Source: Alitta virens (Eukaryota; Annelida; Polychaeta; Phyllodocida; Nereididae). Taken from it: a DNA stretch of 64,000 nt. The stretch covers positions 19,178,155-19,242,154 of the forward strand of contig OW028573.1 in the NCBI GenBank assembly GCA_932294295.1, in the 5' to 3' direction. The notes beneath the pieces were generated by a model that saw only the letters and a program-made list of their open reading frames with translations, ran no database searches and was not told the origin of the DNA. Shown here piece after piece: positions 25,171 through 34,904 of this stretch (its first letter is position 1; each line of letters begins with the position of its first letter). Position numbers and translations under genes: made by a program.

Positions 25171-26939
25171 AAGCAGCGAGGGTTGGTGTATAATGCGGAC
25201 CACGCGGACCAGCGCTAAAACAAACAAGCATTTGTTTGTTTAGACAAATACAACACACCCCTATTTCGGCCATATATTGAAGAATGCGGACTATGCAGAT
25301 CATGCAGACCAAAAAACCTTTTAGCAATCACCAGCTTAATTAGAAAAAATTAAATAATAAAAATAAAACAAAAAAAGAATAAAGGAAAGAGTACATTAAA
25401 GAAGAGCAAATTACAAAATAAAAGGACAGAAAAAAGCATACCATATACCATATGATTGGCCAGAAGCCATTGAACATTTTCACCTTCTGATTGGTAATTT
25501 TTTTCCTCAATCCTGATTGGGTTCTCTCCAAGGGTAAGTTAGTATATATAATACAATTAATTATTTCTGCAGAACAATGTTAAATAAGATGCCATTATTA
25601 AAAATGATGCAGACCAAAAAAAGTTGTAGATTAATGCAGACTAAGTGTTAGAAAATGCAAACCATGTTTTTTTTTCTTTCTGAAAATAATGTGGGGAATC
25701 TGGAAAAGTGGTGATCAAGTTTCAGAAAATGCAGACCAAGATTTCAGAGAGTGTACAATCGAAGTCTTGCCAATGAAGTAAATGTAAATGAAATTTTAGG
25801 GTGCAGACCTGGATTTTAAAAAGTGCAAAAGTAATTACAGACAATTTCTGGAAAATGCAAAGCAGATCTGCACAACTTTCTTGAGTGAATGCAGACCAGG
25901 ATTTCCGAGAAGATGCAGATCAAGATTCTAAAAATTAGGAAAATGCAGACCAGGTCTGAGAAAGTGCAGTCTAAGTTTAGGAAAGTGCAGACCAGCTCAG
26001 AAAAAGTACAGAGCATGTGTTATTTTAGTACATGTATTAGAAAGTGCAGACCAGTTTATGAAAATGCAGACCAGATCTCTCAAAGTGCAGACCAGATCTG
26101 GAAAGTGCAGACCAGGTTTTATGTTAGTATTAGAAAGTGCAGACCAGGTCTGAGAAAATCCAGATCAAGTTTAGAAAATGCAGACCAAGTTTAGGAAAAT
26201 GCAGAGCTGGTCTAGAGCAGAGACAACATTTTTGAGAATACAGAACAAGTTTGATGTTAGTAATAGAAAGTTATAGAAAAGGCAAACCAGATTATATTAG
26301 TTATAGAATATGCAGATCTGATAAAATGCAGACCCACTCTGGGAAAGTGCAGACCAGGTCTGAGAAAAAGCAGACCAAGTCTGAGAAAATACAGACCAAA
26401 GTCTGTAAACAGACCATGCAGATTTGAAAGAGTGCAGAACAAGTAACAGAAAGTGCAGACCAGGTTTAGAAAAATGCAGACCAGGTATGAGAAAATGCAG
26501 ACCAAGTTTATGTCAGTAATTGAAAGTGCAGACCAGATACGAGAAAGTACAGTATTATAAATTCTAAGAAGTTTTTTAAGTGCAGACCAAGTAAAAAAAT
26601 ATCTTGTTTTTGAATAGAGCTTTATTAATATGCCTTTAATGCTTCATTGCTAATTTCATGGACATACTTTTGTATTATTTGAGAAATCACACAGTCTTCA
26701 TTACAATAAATTCTATAAGTTCATCTTATATAATTAACTTAAGTTCATAAAAGTGTGTGTGATCTGCATGATGCCCAAAGATGAGTTACAGGGTTTTGGT
26801 CTGCATTATACTCCCGTTGAACAAACGTGGATTCTTTGGTTGGCCAGCTTAGACCAACAAACGGTGCCCCTTCTGTGTTGGTTTATTGCTGGTCCGCATG
26901 GTCTGCGTGGTCCGCATTATACACTCAGCCAAGCAGCGA
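25171..26939. mobile_element. Non-autonomous DNA transposon with tandem-repeat core and 9-bp TSD
   Basis: The element (25180-26930, 1751 bp) is flanked on both sides by aagcagcga (25171-25179 and 26931-26939). Its ends are inverted repeats of about 36 bp that share TGTATAATGCGGACCACGC exactly. The interior from about 25590 to 26590 is an irregular tandem array of a unit of about 20 bp built on gaaaRtgcagaccaRRt, clearly related to the terminal gcggaccac motif. No intact transposase frame exists; the Cys/Phe-rich reading frames are translations of the array. A 9-bp duplication fits Mutator-like transposases and also Merlin, so the family is undecided. Confidence 0.75.
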
Positions 26940-27344
26940 CGCGACTGCCATCTTGTGTACGACGCTCCGTCCAACTGGTGCTGCCACACGTTCACTGCAG
27001 GCTGCTGAAGCTGTGACCACAGGGTTTCTTACAGCATTTTATCTCTAAATATGCGGACTAAAAAATTTAATGTAACGTACACTGTGTGAGCTCCTAGTTG
27101 GATGGAAAAAAAAAATATTGTAAATAAAAGAAAAAAGAAAAAAATTAAAAAACATAGGCTGCACGGCAGCAAACCCTCAACAAGTGCAATCAACTAGTTC
27201 AAAACCTCTTTAACAGATTTCTAATTATTCTTGCCCATCCAAGACACTTATAATGTTTAACAAAAATCAAAAGGAAGCACAAAGAGCAAACTCCGATGGT
27301 GTTTCTTACAGCTGTGTGAGATATCTTTCGAGCAACTAGCTTTG
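26940..27344. other. Spacer with A-rich tract
   Basis: Between two transposons. A purine/A-rich stretch occupies 27105-27155, followed by a phrase (acataggctgcacggcagca) that recurs in altered form near 34158 (acatagtgctgctatgcagc), suggesting a dispersed repeat. No coding signal. Confidence 0.4.
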
Positions 27345-27984
27345 ATAATAATATAGATATCTATGTACTAATAACCTATTGCATTGCCCTGGGCGATCTG
27401 GGAACAACGTGGGACTCCGGCGGAAAAATTAAACATGTTTAATTTTTCATGCCGGAGGTACCAGATTAATTTAATCTGTGTTGATCCGTGTAGACTCCCA
27501 GTAGACTCCGCCGATCTCCGGGAATCTCCGTATTGACTCGGGAATACTTCGTGTGATCTCCGGCTAAGTCCAGCGTCAACCGGGCATGAAACTTTCACGC
27601 CGGAGAGTACAAGGACCAACACGGTTCCACACGAGTGAACACGGGGCAACACGGAGTCAACACGGAGTGAACAAGGAGAGCGGGTTACATGTCATTTGCA
27701 TGACCCGTTAACCCCGTTATTTACACGGTGTCACACGAACGTCAATAAGGAGAGGCCGGAGTGAACAAGGTGTCAACACGGTGTCAGATAGACTGACACG
27801 GAGTGAGTACGGATGGCTTAGTATAAATAGCACCGCCGTCTTGGGAGAAGCATCATTCTGTCTCACGTTGTTCATTGATCATCGAAATTATCTAATTATC
27901 GTCCACTTTTTCTGGTTATTACCTTCTGGCTTGCTGAACTCTACCAAAGCCTTGCTACTACTGCCTTTGCTTTGAATAACCACA

Positions 27985-29551
27985 ATGCCACCTAGGAGAG
28001 GAAAAGGGAGGGGTCCTAGTAAGAAGACTGTTGTGCAAGAGGAACCTGCACCTGCTGTTGAAGAAGATGCAGCAAGTAATACCTCTACGGTTTCAAGACC
28101 CACAAACTCCGCAAGTCATGCCGGATTTACCTGGGCCACATGTACCTGCTGCTGATGAAGTACCTGCTGAAGCTGCAGTAACTGCTGCTGCAGCTCTACC
28201 ACCACCTGCACCAAAAGTGAAGAGGCACAAGAAGGAACCCCTGAACCTGACAGAAGAGCAGGAACAAGATGTTGCTGACTGGTACCGTGGGCAGGAGATG
28301 CTCTACAACCGATGTCTTGCAGAGTACAAGCAGGTTGACATAAAATCTAGAATAATCAACCAGAAGGCGAAGGAGCTGTCTTGTACAGCCCAGCAGCTGA
28401 AGACGTGGATTGACTCCATGCGGACATCAGTGGGGAATCTTACTGATCCAACCAAGAAGCCTTCTGGTGGGACGGCCAGAATCCTCACAGACCGGGACAA
28501 CTGGATCATGGAAAATATTGACTGTCCGGAAAGGCACATCAAGAGGGTTGATGCTGGGAAAAGGAAGAAAGGTGGTCAGCTTTCCCACAGCTTATTGGCC
28601 AAAAGCGGGTCCATCAGCAACAGAGGTACCACTGAGGATGATGACACTACTGATGCTGAGGTCATTGTGGATACAACGGATGATGGCAGGGTTCGGATAC
28701 CTGCAGGTCCAAGGGTGGGCCTTACAAGGGCAACAGCAGCAGTAGGAGCAAGAAGATGGCCCCTCCTCCAAGCAAGAAGACGTCCAGACGTCATCACGAG
28801 CCTCGTCATCATCAGCAGGACTGTGTTGCATCCACCCTTGCAGGTAGTGGAGGTGGATATACTACACAAGCTGTCACTCAAGTAAGTATACTGCTTCAGT
28901 TGTCATGATAATCAGGATAATGTAATTGTAATCTTGCAGTTTAAAGTTGTAGCTTTTCCATAGTATAAAGTGGTAGCTTTGTTTCTTGGCACTTCCAGTG
29001 TTGAATGTATGGTGATGTGTCGTTTTCATTACATTGTCAATACTGCACATGCTGTTGCAGTTGCCAAGTGACTTACTCTAATGTTGTGTTCTTTCCTATT
29101 TCCAGCTGATGAAAAAGCCACCGATCTCCAGCGGGATATGCAGACCAAGATGATGCCAAATGACTCAGCCAGCATGTCGAAGAGGTTTTTCACCGACTTG
29201 ATATACCACGAGGTCATGCAGATGGACACGGACACTTGGTCAGATTACCAGGCCCAAGCCTTGCAGCACCTCATGCAGTTCAAGCAGGCGTATTATCGCA
29301 AGCGCCAGTTGCAGGAGCAACATCAACAGCAACAGCAACTGCAACAGCAACAGCAACAGCAGTATCATCCGTTCATGCCTCCTGTCCCTCATCAGCAGCA
29401 GTTCGTCCTCCCTGCTCCTGATACTACAGTCAGTTCGTCCGGCCCTTCTTCCCAGATGTTCGCTCATTCTTCCAGCCCTGCTGCACAGATGTTCGCTCAT
29501 TCTTCCAGCCCTGCTGCCCAGATGTTCGCTCATTCTTTCAGCCCTGCTGCC
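27985..29551 (+). pseudogene. Harbinger-associated Myb/SANT- or MADF-like DNA-binding protein, broken
   Basis: The frame starts MPPRRGKGRGPSKKTVVQEE at 27985, then is lost and resumes one frame over near 28120, giving a helical region (LTEEQEQDVADWYRGQEMLY to KTWIDSMRTSVGNL) of the kind found in Harbinger accessory proteins that bind DNA and carry the transposase to the nucleus. A second frame change near 28700 leads into SKKTSRRHHEPRHHQQ and a donor CAA|gtaagt at 28881. The second exon starts at about 29106 (acceptor tatttccag), runs through a Gln-rich tract (29320-29362) and a tandem peptide repeat, and meets a TAG at 29552-29554, after which the same frame stays open. At least two frameshifts and one stop argue for a dead copy. 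Confidence 0.6.
29453..29551 (+). repeat. 33-bp coding minisatellite, three copies
   Basis: Three head-to-tail 33-bp units encode QMFAHSSSPAA with minor changes. They sit at the C-terminal end of the Harbinger accessory protein, and a diverged fourth unit follows after the stop. Confidence 0.85.
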
Positions 29552-30000
29552 TAGATGTTCGCTCCTGCATCCGGCCCTTCACCCCAAGCGCACATGTCGT
29601 CTGCCCCTTCGCCTGTGCCTGCACCGATCCTCACTCCTGCCACTGCATCATCTTCGACGATCATAAGTCAGGCATGGTTGACTGCAGGTCCTACGGGGGG
29701 GGGGGGGGATGGTTGGTGGTGATGACCATAACTCCTCCTTTTCGGTGCCCACGCTTTCAACTACCACAACTGAGTAATTTTCACCTGCAAAAGAACAATG
29801 AACTTTTATTAAAAGTAAATTTATACATTTAAAGTTAGAGGTCATTGTATTATTATTTTTGTTTTACATGTAAACTGTAATGCATGACAATAATTAAATG
29901 CCTTGTAATTAAATGCTGTGTATTTTTTGCACTTGTGTGCTGTAGATGTCTGAAGTTTCGTAAGAATTAAATGTTAAAACTTACATCATTTGTGTTGTTT

Positions 30001-31474
30001 TCAAATCTTGTCTTGTTGCCATGGTACACTCCCAGCTTCTGAGTTGACGTACTTGACCAAGTATTGCCGCATTTCCTTGGCTGCTCTGTTGGTGTTGCCT
30101 CTGTACACATCTCCCATGTCTGGTAGATTGGCATTCTCCCTCCATGCACCTGGGATGATCTCATGGGTGTCAGCCTCAGTAGGTTGTGCAACACACAGCA
30201 AGCAAGAGTTATGGTGCACATTCTGTCGACACTTTGAGGTATTGTTGTGAGGAGACACCGGAACCTAGCAGCCAAAAGTCCAAAGGCATTCTCTACCACC
30301 CATCTAGCTCTAGAAAGTCTGTAGTTGAAGATTCGGTCTTCCATGGTCATGTGAGGCAGAGGCTTCATCATCCAAGTCTGCAGTCCAAAGGCATCATCCC
30401 CAACTAGTAAGGCACTGGTTGTTCATCATTAGGCAGGTTATCTGGTTCAGGTAATCCAATGTTCCCACTTTCTAGCGCTTCCTTAAATTCTGTCTGACTA
30501 AACACTCCAGCATCTGAGCCTGATCCACTGGCACCAATGTCAACATAGAGGAACTTGTATTCAGCATCAACTACAGCCAGTAGGACAATAGAGAAAAATC
30601 CCTTGTAGTTGTAGAAAAGGGATCCAGACTTCCTTGGACATCTGATGGCAACATGCTTCCCATCAATGGCGCCGACACAGTGGGGGAAGTTCCATCTGTT
30701 GTAGAATCCATTGGCAACTTCTTTCGAGGCTTCTGGGGTTACAGGACAACGCATCACTTCTGCTGAGTACTCGTCTATGATGGCCTGGCAGACTTCGATG
30801 ACAAGGATAAAAATGGTATTGAAGGCTTTCCTAAATCCATACTGCAGAGACATGTAGCTGTTGCCCGTACCCAGGTAGCGCAAGGTAATAGCCAGTTTCA
30901 ATCCAGGCTCAAGGGCCCTCCTCCAAAAGGTATCCTGCTTTGTAATCCTAGGTCCCATTCTGGCAAGAACTTCATGAAATAAGTCAGGCTCCATCCTCAT
31001 GAAATTCTTGAAGCCACCCACATCTTCTGCAGTCAATTCAGCCATCAGTTTTTCATACTGCCCATAAAGAGGTCTTCCTAGAAGCCAAGGTCGCACCCAT
31101 ATTCACCTTCTTCTTCTTCTTCTTCTTCGTGCAGCACCAGCATTTTGTAATAAGTCATCTTCATCACTGGTTGTTGTGGCCCTCTCTGCATCGTCTTGCA
31201 GTTTCTGTTCTTCTTGCAGAATTATATCCTTTGCAGCAGTAAGTAGCTGGACTTGCATGTCCAGGAACTTTACATCCAATTCCAAGACATATCCAATTTT
31301 CTGTAGTAGCAGCAGTATGGTAGTCCAAAGCGGAATGATGGACAGTGGGCCGCAGGCAGTATAAATACCAATTTCAGAGCTATCCGTGTGAAAACCGGTT
31401 AACTCCGTATTAAGATTGTGTAAAGACCGGGTATATCCATGAAGGCCCCGTATAACTTCCAGTTCACTCTGCAC
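30001..31474 (-). pseudogene. Harbinger DDE transposase, broken
   Basis: Minus-strand HARBI1-like transposase. An N-terminal acidic then Arg-rich segment (31474 down to 31106) is cut from WVRPWLLGRPLYGQYEKL by an in-frame TGA at 31103-31105. The main part follows to 30404: FHEVLARMGPRITKQDT, HCVGAIDGKHVAI (first Asp), YVDIGASGSGSDAGVF (second Asp). A frameshift at about 30405 separates it from VGDDAFGL and the Glu-bearing VVENAFGLLAARFR. A further frameshift near 30175 precedes the tail that ends VPWQQDKI. All catalytic positions are still recognisable, so the family call is firm. Three lesions make it inactive. Confidence 0.8.
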
Positions 31475-31722
31475 TCATCCAGGACAGTTGTGTTACTTCA
31501 GGCAAAAACTGTTGACCGCTCCGTGTTGCACCGGGCACCGCCGTGTTTCAACGTACATATCCGTGTAGCGACCGTATTCATCCGTGTAAGGCCCGTGTTG
31601 CTCCTTGTTGACACCGTATTGCCATCGTGTACACACCGCCAAATATTTCGTTTGTTGACATTTCCAGCTTTTTCTCCCGGACCGCCCCGGATTGAAAGAA
31701 ATTTTATTGTGTGAAGGGGCCT

Positions 31723-32480
31723 TTAGGTCTTTTAAATTCTTATCCCATTTGTATATTTTAACTGCCTTTTATGAGGCAAATAAAATCAATATCAATACCA
31801 ATTCTACTGTAGGAGGTGATAATGAATATATAGTATTGCATAATATGTACATGTATGTTATGTTAAGTATCAATCTATATTTTGCATGAAAAACCAAACC
31901 ATGTTTCTGAGATTAATTTTTCAACAAATGCATATCTGGCAAAGTTTGATGATTGAACTAGGGTCCAATTACATAACAGACAATGGCATGGCTTGCGTAA
32001 TCCCAGGTGTCACTGAGCAGGGGATAACCTTTTGTGTTTTGAGTTGAAATTTCGTGTATTGGTCAGGGTGCTTTGGCTCATTTCCTAATTTATTTAGGTG
32101 ATAAGTATATAAAGAATACAGCAATCAGATCAAATATTAACATATAAATATATATTATGGTAAAAACTTTTTATGGCTTTTATTAGAAAATATTACATGC
32201 TAGGTCAGCAAATGTCGGAAATAAAACAATTTTAGCATTATATTAAGATTTTCATTATGAAAAAGTATGAAGTAAATGTCAAAATTTAGTTTGGAAAGAG
32301 AAGGCACTATAATTAAGATATGTCATTGGCAAAATTTCATTCATGAAGGATAAAAAGTGTAATTGATGAAGAGGTTTGAAAATCACGAATTTAATATTTT
32401 CACTAAGGCGGTTCGAAAAAAATAGTTTGGTTCAGGTTTCATGACCCAAAAAAAAGTCAGGGTCGATAGGTCGGGAATTT
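31723..32480. other. Non-coding, no recognised feature
   Basis: AT-rich sequence downstream of the Harbinger right end. No exons, RNA genes or repeat ends could be supported. Confidence 0.35.
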
Positions 32481-32489
32481 TTTTAAAAT

Positions 32490-32700
32490 TCTTTTTCGAC
32501 ACCATTGACCAAGATATTTGGTTTTGGTGGTCTAGCACTTGATTGGCTCAGATCGTTTCTTTTTGGTATAGTGCAGAAAGTTATGGTTGGGTCAATGGTG
32601 TCAGAGGCAAGAGAACTCAAGTATAGTATCCCCCAAGGGTCCGTGTTGGGGCCTGTTTTGTTAACCCATTTTGTTATGTGCATTGAGATCTATTGTGATG
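32490..32700 (+). pseudogene. LINE reverse transcriptase fragment
   Basis: After a frame slip near 32510 this reads FGFGGLALDWLRSFLFG and then YSIPQGSVLGPVL, the GxxLDWF and G(V/I)PQGSVLGPLL motifs of non-LTR retrotransposon reverse transcriptases (RT blocks 3-4). A phrase FDTIDQDI just upstream in another frame matches the preceding block. Only about 200 bp remain and the catalytic block is gone. The clade is not decidable. Confidence 0.7.
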
Positions 32701-33740
32701 TAACGCGCAATATAAGAAATAATAATAAAACCCCAAAAGGCACAACTGCAGTATTTTTAGACATATTATGACAACGTTTTAAGCATGTAGGGGTAGTGGT
32801 TTTTGAGTTCTGCTCCGGAAAGGAGACATGTCAATAAGACTATCAAAAGGCACAACTAGGCCATAATTTATAATGATTTGGATGTCAAAATGTTCATACA
32901 GTGACAGAACTATAATTCAGATATGTTATTTGCAAAATTTCACTCAAGTGAGATTGATATCGTGTCTTTGATAAGGCGGTTTTAAAAAACCAGAATATTA
33001 ATTTCACATTTTCACCTTACAGGGAACTTCATTCGCTGAGGGTTAAGAACAAATACTTTTTGCATGGAAATTCCCTTTGTGCAGTAATCAATCCTAGCAA
33101 AATGTTCGATGTATATGAAAGCACATGAAACCCTCGGCCTGCCACATAGCGTTCACACGCGTCCCTATGCTATTGGGGTATCTTGTGAGGATGTCATTGG
33201 ACCCCTTGTGACCTAAAACATAGTAGTTGCGTGTGCCTAGCATTGATTTAGCTGAATTTATCATAAAAGGTTCGGAATGTATTTTGACCCCTGTAACCTC
33301 AAAAATAGGTCAAAGTCATCAACTCTCAGACTAGGCAGTGTTTATCCCCAAAGGAGTAACTTATATAAATTCATCATTTCGATCAGATTCGGAATGACCC
33401 CTGTGACCTCAAAAATAGGTCAAGGTTGCCCATCTTCAAACTCATCCAAGGTCTTCCTCTAAGGCATAATCCCTGTAAATTTTCTAATCCTAGCATCAAA
33501 ATAACTTAAGTTATTATTTCCACAAGGTTCGCAACAGTTTCGATCTCCAGTTATTGCTTCTACAAGATCGACTGTTAGACGGATAGACAGACAGACAGAC
33601 AGTCCAATGGACAGACAGACAGACAGACGCCACAGTCGATTGCAATACCCTTAGGCCATTAGTATGGCCGAGGGTAAAAAGTGGCGAAAATAATGTGGAC
33701 AAAAGGGACATACTCATACAAATGGTGCAAACTAACTCTT
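32701..33740. repeat. Dispersed-repeat debris with direct repeats and GACA run
   Basis: No exon is supported. Two direct copies of gacccctgtRacctcaaaaa, each followed by taggtcaaR, lie at about 33288 and 33397 with similar flanks, a tandem unit of roughly 110 bp. A (GACA)n microsatellite follows at about 33578-33629. The combination looks like the tail of a dispersed retroelement or SINE, but I cannot name it. Confidence 0.45.
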
Positions 33741-33752
33741 TTGAAATAACAT

Positions 33753-33758
33753 TTTATT
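33753..33758 (-). terminator. Candidate polyadenylation signal
   Basis: AATAAA on the minus strand, about 260 bp downstream of the stop codon of the terminal exon at 34016-34108. Confidence 0.4.
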
Positions 33759-34015
33759 ACAAAACGTAATTAATGCAGATTTACAAAAAAAATTATTACT
33801 GTACCTGATTACATGATGATACAATCCACTGAGGTACAGTATGATTCCTATACAAAACTTAATGTTCTATTTTCGGATGGATGGCGATGATATTTTAGAT
33901 TTCTGTTTTCACGAGCCAAAAGTACATATTTACAGGTACTTAAACTTACATTGGATGCGATAAAAGAAACCTAAAAAATAAGAGAACCCTAGGATTAAAA
34001 TCACAATATTGTCAA

Positions 34016-34108
34016 TCAAGATTTTCCTGAAACGTCGCGAAGTGTTTTCTCTTTCAGTACTTCTATTTGTCTCTGCAATTCTTGACTGTCTTCATGTGAT
34101 ATTTTCAT
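34016..34108 (-). CDS. Terminal coding exon of an unidentified coiled-coil protein
   Basis: A minus-strand segment with a strong acceptor (tatttgtttcag) opens a 30-codon frame that ends in TGA at 34016-34018. It contains EDSQELQRQIEVLKEKTLRD, whose Leu/Ile spacing is that of an amphipathic coiled coil, and ends VSGKS. It has a plausible poly(A) signal downstream. The upstream exons would lie at higher coordinates, beyond or within the satellite and fold-back region; I could not find them. If the frame starts at the first codon, ATG, it could also be a tiny protein, but the acceptor argues for a last exon. Confidence 0.5.
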   Translation of the reverse strand: MKISHEDSQELQRQIEVLKEKTLRDVSGKS

Positions 34109-34786
34109 CTGAAACAAATAAACATTATTTTACACGTATTTAACAAGACAAAAAAACATAGTGCTGCTATGCAGCAAACCTCAGCGAATGTGCATCTAAT
34201 TTCTTGTTGAAGCTAATGCATTAAAGTCCACTAATGAACAAGAAAATTGCCTTCAACATATAATATGCAGTCTACATAGGTAAATATTTATATAATCAAC
34301 AGTTCATCAAGCGATACAACATACCACATATATGCTAACACCTCGGCTGCTTCTGATAAAAGTCTATTTTTAGAGAACTACCCCTACGCTGGGATGGAGT
34401 CAGATAGCTGCACTCTCCCCCTAAGCATGGGAGTTTCTCCCGCTTTATGTTGGCTTTTAACATAGGCCGCAGGGCCAGTGCAGGCAGCAAATTACTTGCT
34501 CAAAACACCAGTTGCTAAAAATTAATACTGTGAAACAAAACCAATTTTACAAGCCAGTACTTAATCATAAAATAATACAAAATTTGTGGGGTCCTTCAAA
34601 TCTCATAACTCTTTAACCTTGCCATATGGCCCTTATGCAAGATTACATAATAACACCTGTTCACTGCATGTGATTGCTAGCCCATTTGAGGATTGAGGGT
34701 ATTTCCATAGCCAAAAGAGGAAAATATAATTTCCTATTATTTGAGACACATTTTCTCAGTACATATCTTATTTACAGATCAGTGAA
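34109..34786. other. Non-coding, probable intron
   Basis: No supported exon. Part of the sequence near 34158 resembles 27151 (gcagcaaacc phrases), so a dispersed repeat is likely. It may be intron of the gene whose last exon ends at 34108. Confidence 0.35.
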
Positions 34787-34904
34787 GTTGGCTACCCGAA
34801 CCTAGCTACCTGACAGCTACCCGGCAGCTACCTGAAGGTGTAAAGTTGGCTACCCGAACCCAGCTACCTGACAGCTACCTGGCAGCTACCCGAACTTTCC
34901 ATGT
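34787..34904. repeat. Two copies of a 58-bp repeat carrying the satellite motif inverted
   Basis: Two consecutive units read aaagttggctacccgaacc, then agctacctgacagctacc, then ggcagctacc. The agctacctggcagctaccc motif is the reverse complement of the gggtagctgccaggtagct motif that recurs at every half-unit junction of the adjoining satellite. This edge therefore carries the motif in opposite orientation. Confidence 0.6.

Larger units (their letters stand above)
27345..31722. mobile_element. PIF/Harbinger DNA transposon, decayed
   Basis: A two-gene element: a plus-strand DNA-binding-protein gene and a minus-strand DDE transposase, the usual Harbinger arrangement. The right end reads (inverted) ggccccttcacac and is followed by TTA, the typical 3-bp target. 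The left end is diverged; ccctgggcgatctgggaa (27390 on) aligns with the inverted right end ccggggcggtccgggaga, so the left border is approximate. Both subterminal regions (27460-27830 and 31400-31660) are packed with CACGG/CCGTG phrases in opposite orientation. A near-perfect palindrome of about 44 bp lies at 27415-27460. Confidence 0.75.

Noticed and set aside
25816..26505. Cys/Phe/Leu-rich open frames on both strands
   Set aside because: They are translations of the tgcagacca tandem array in the transposon core.
27368..27652. 94-codon minus-strand frame
   Set aside because: Lies in the Harbinger subterminal repeats and has no domain.
28576..28881. Minus-strand frame of 101 codons
   Set aside because: Antisense shadow of the Harbinger accessory gene.
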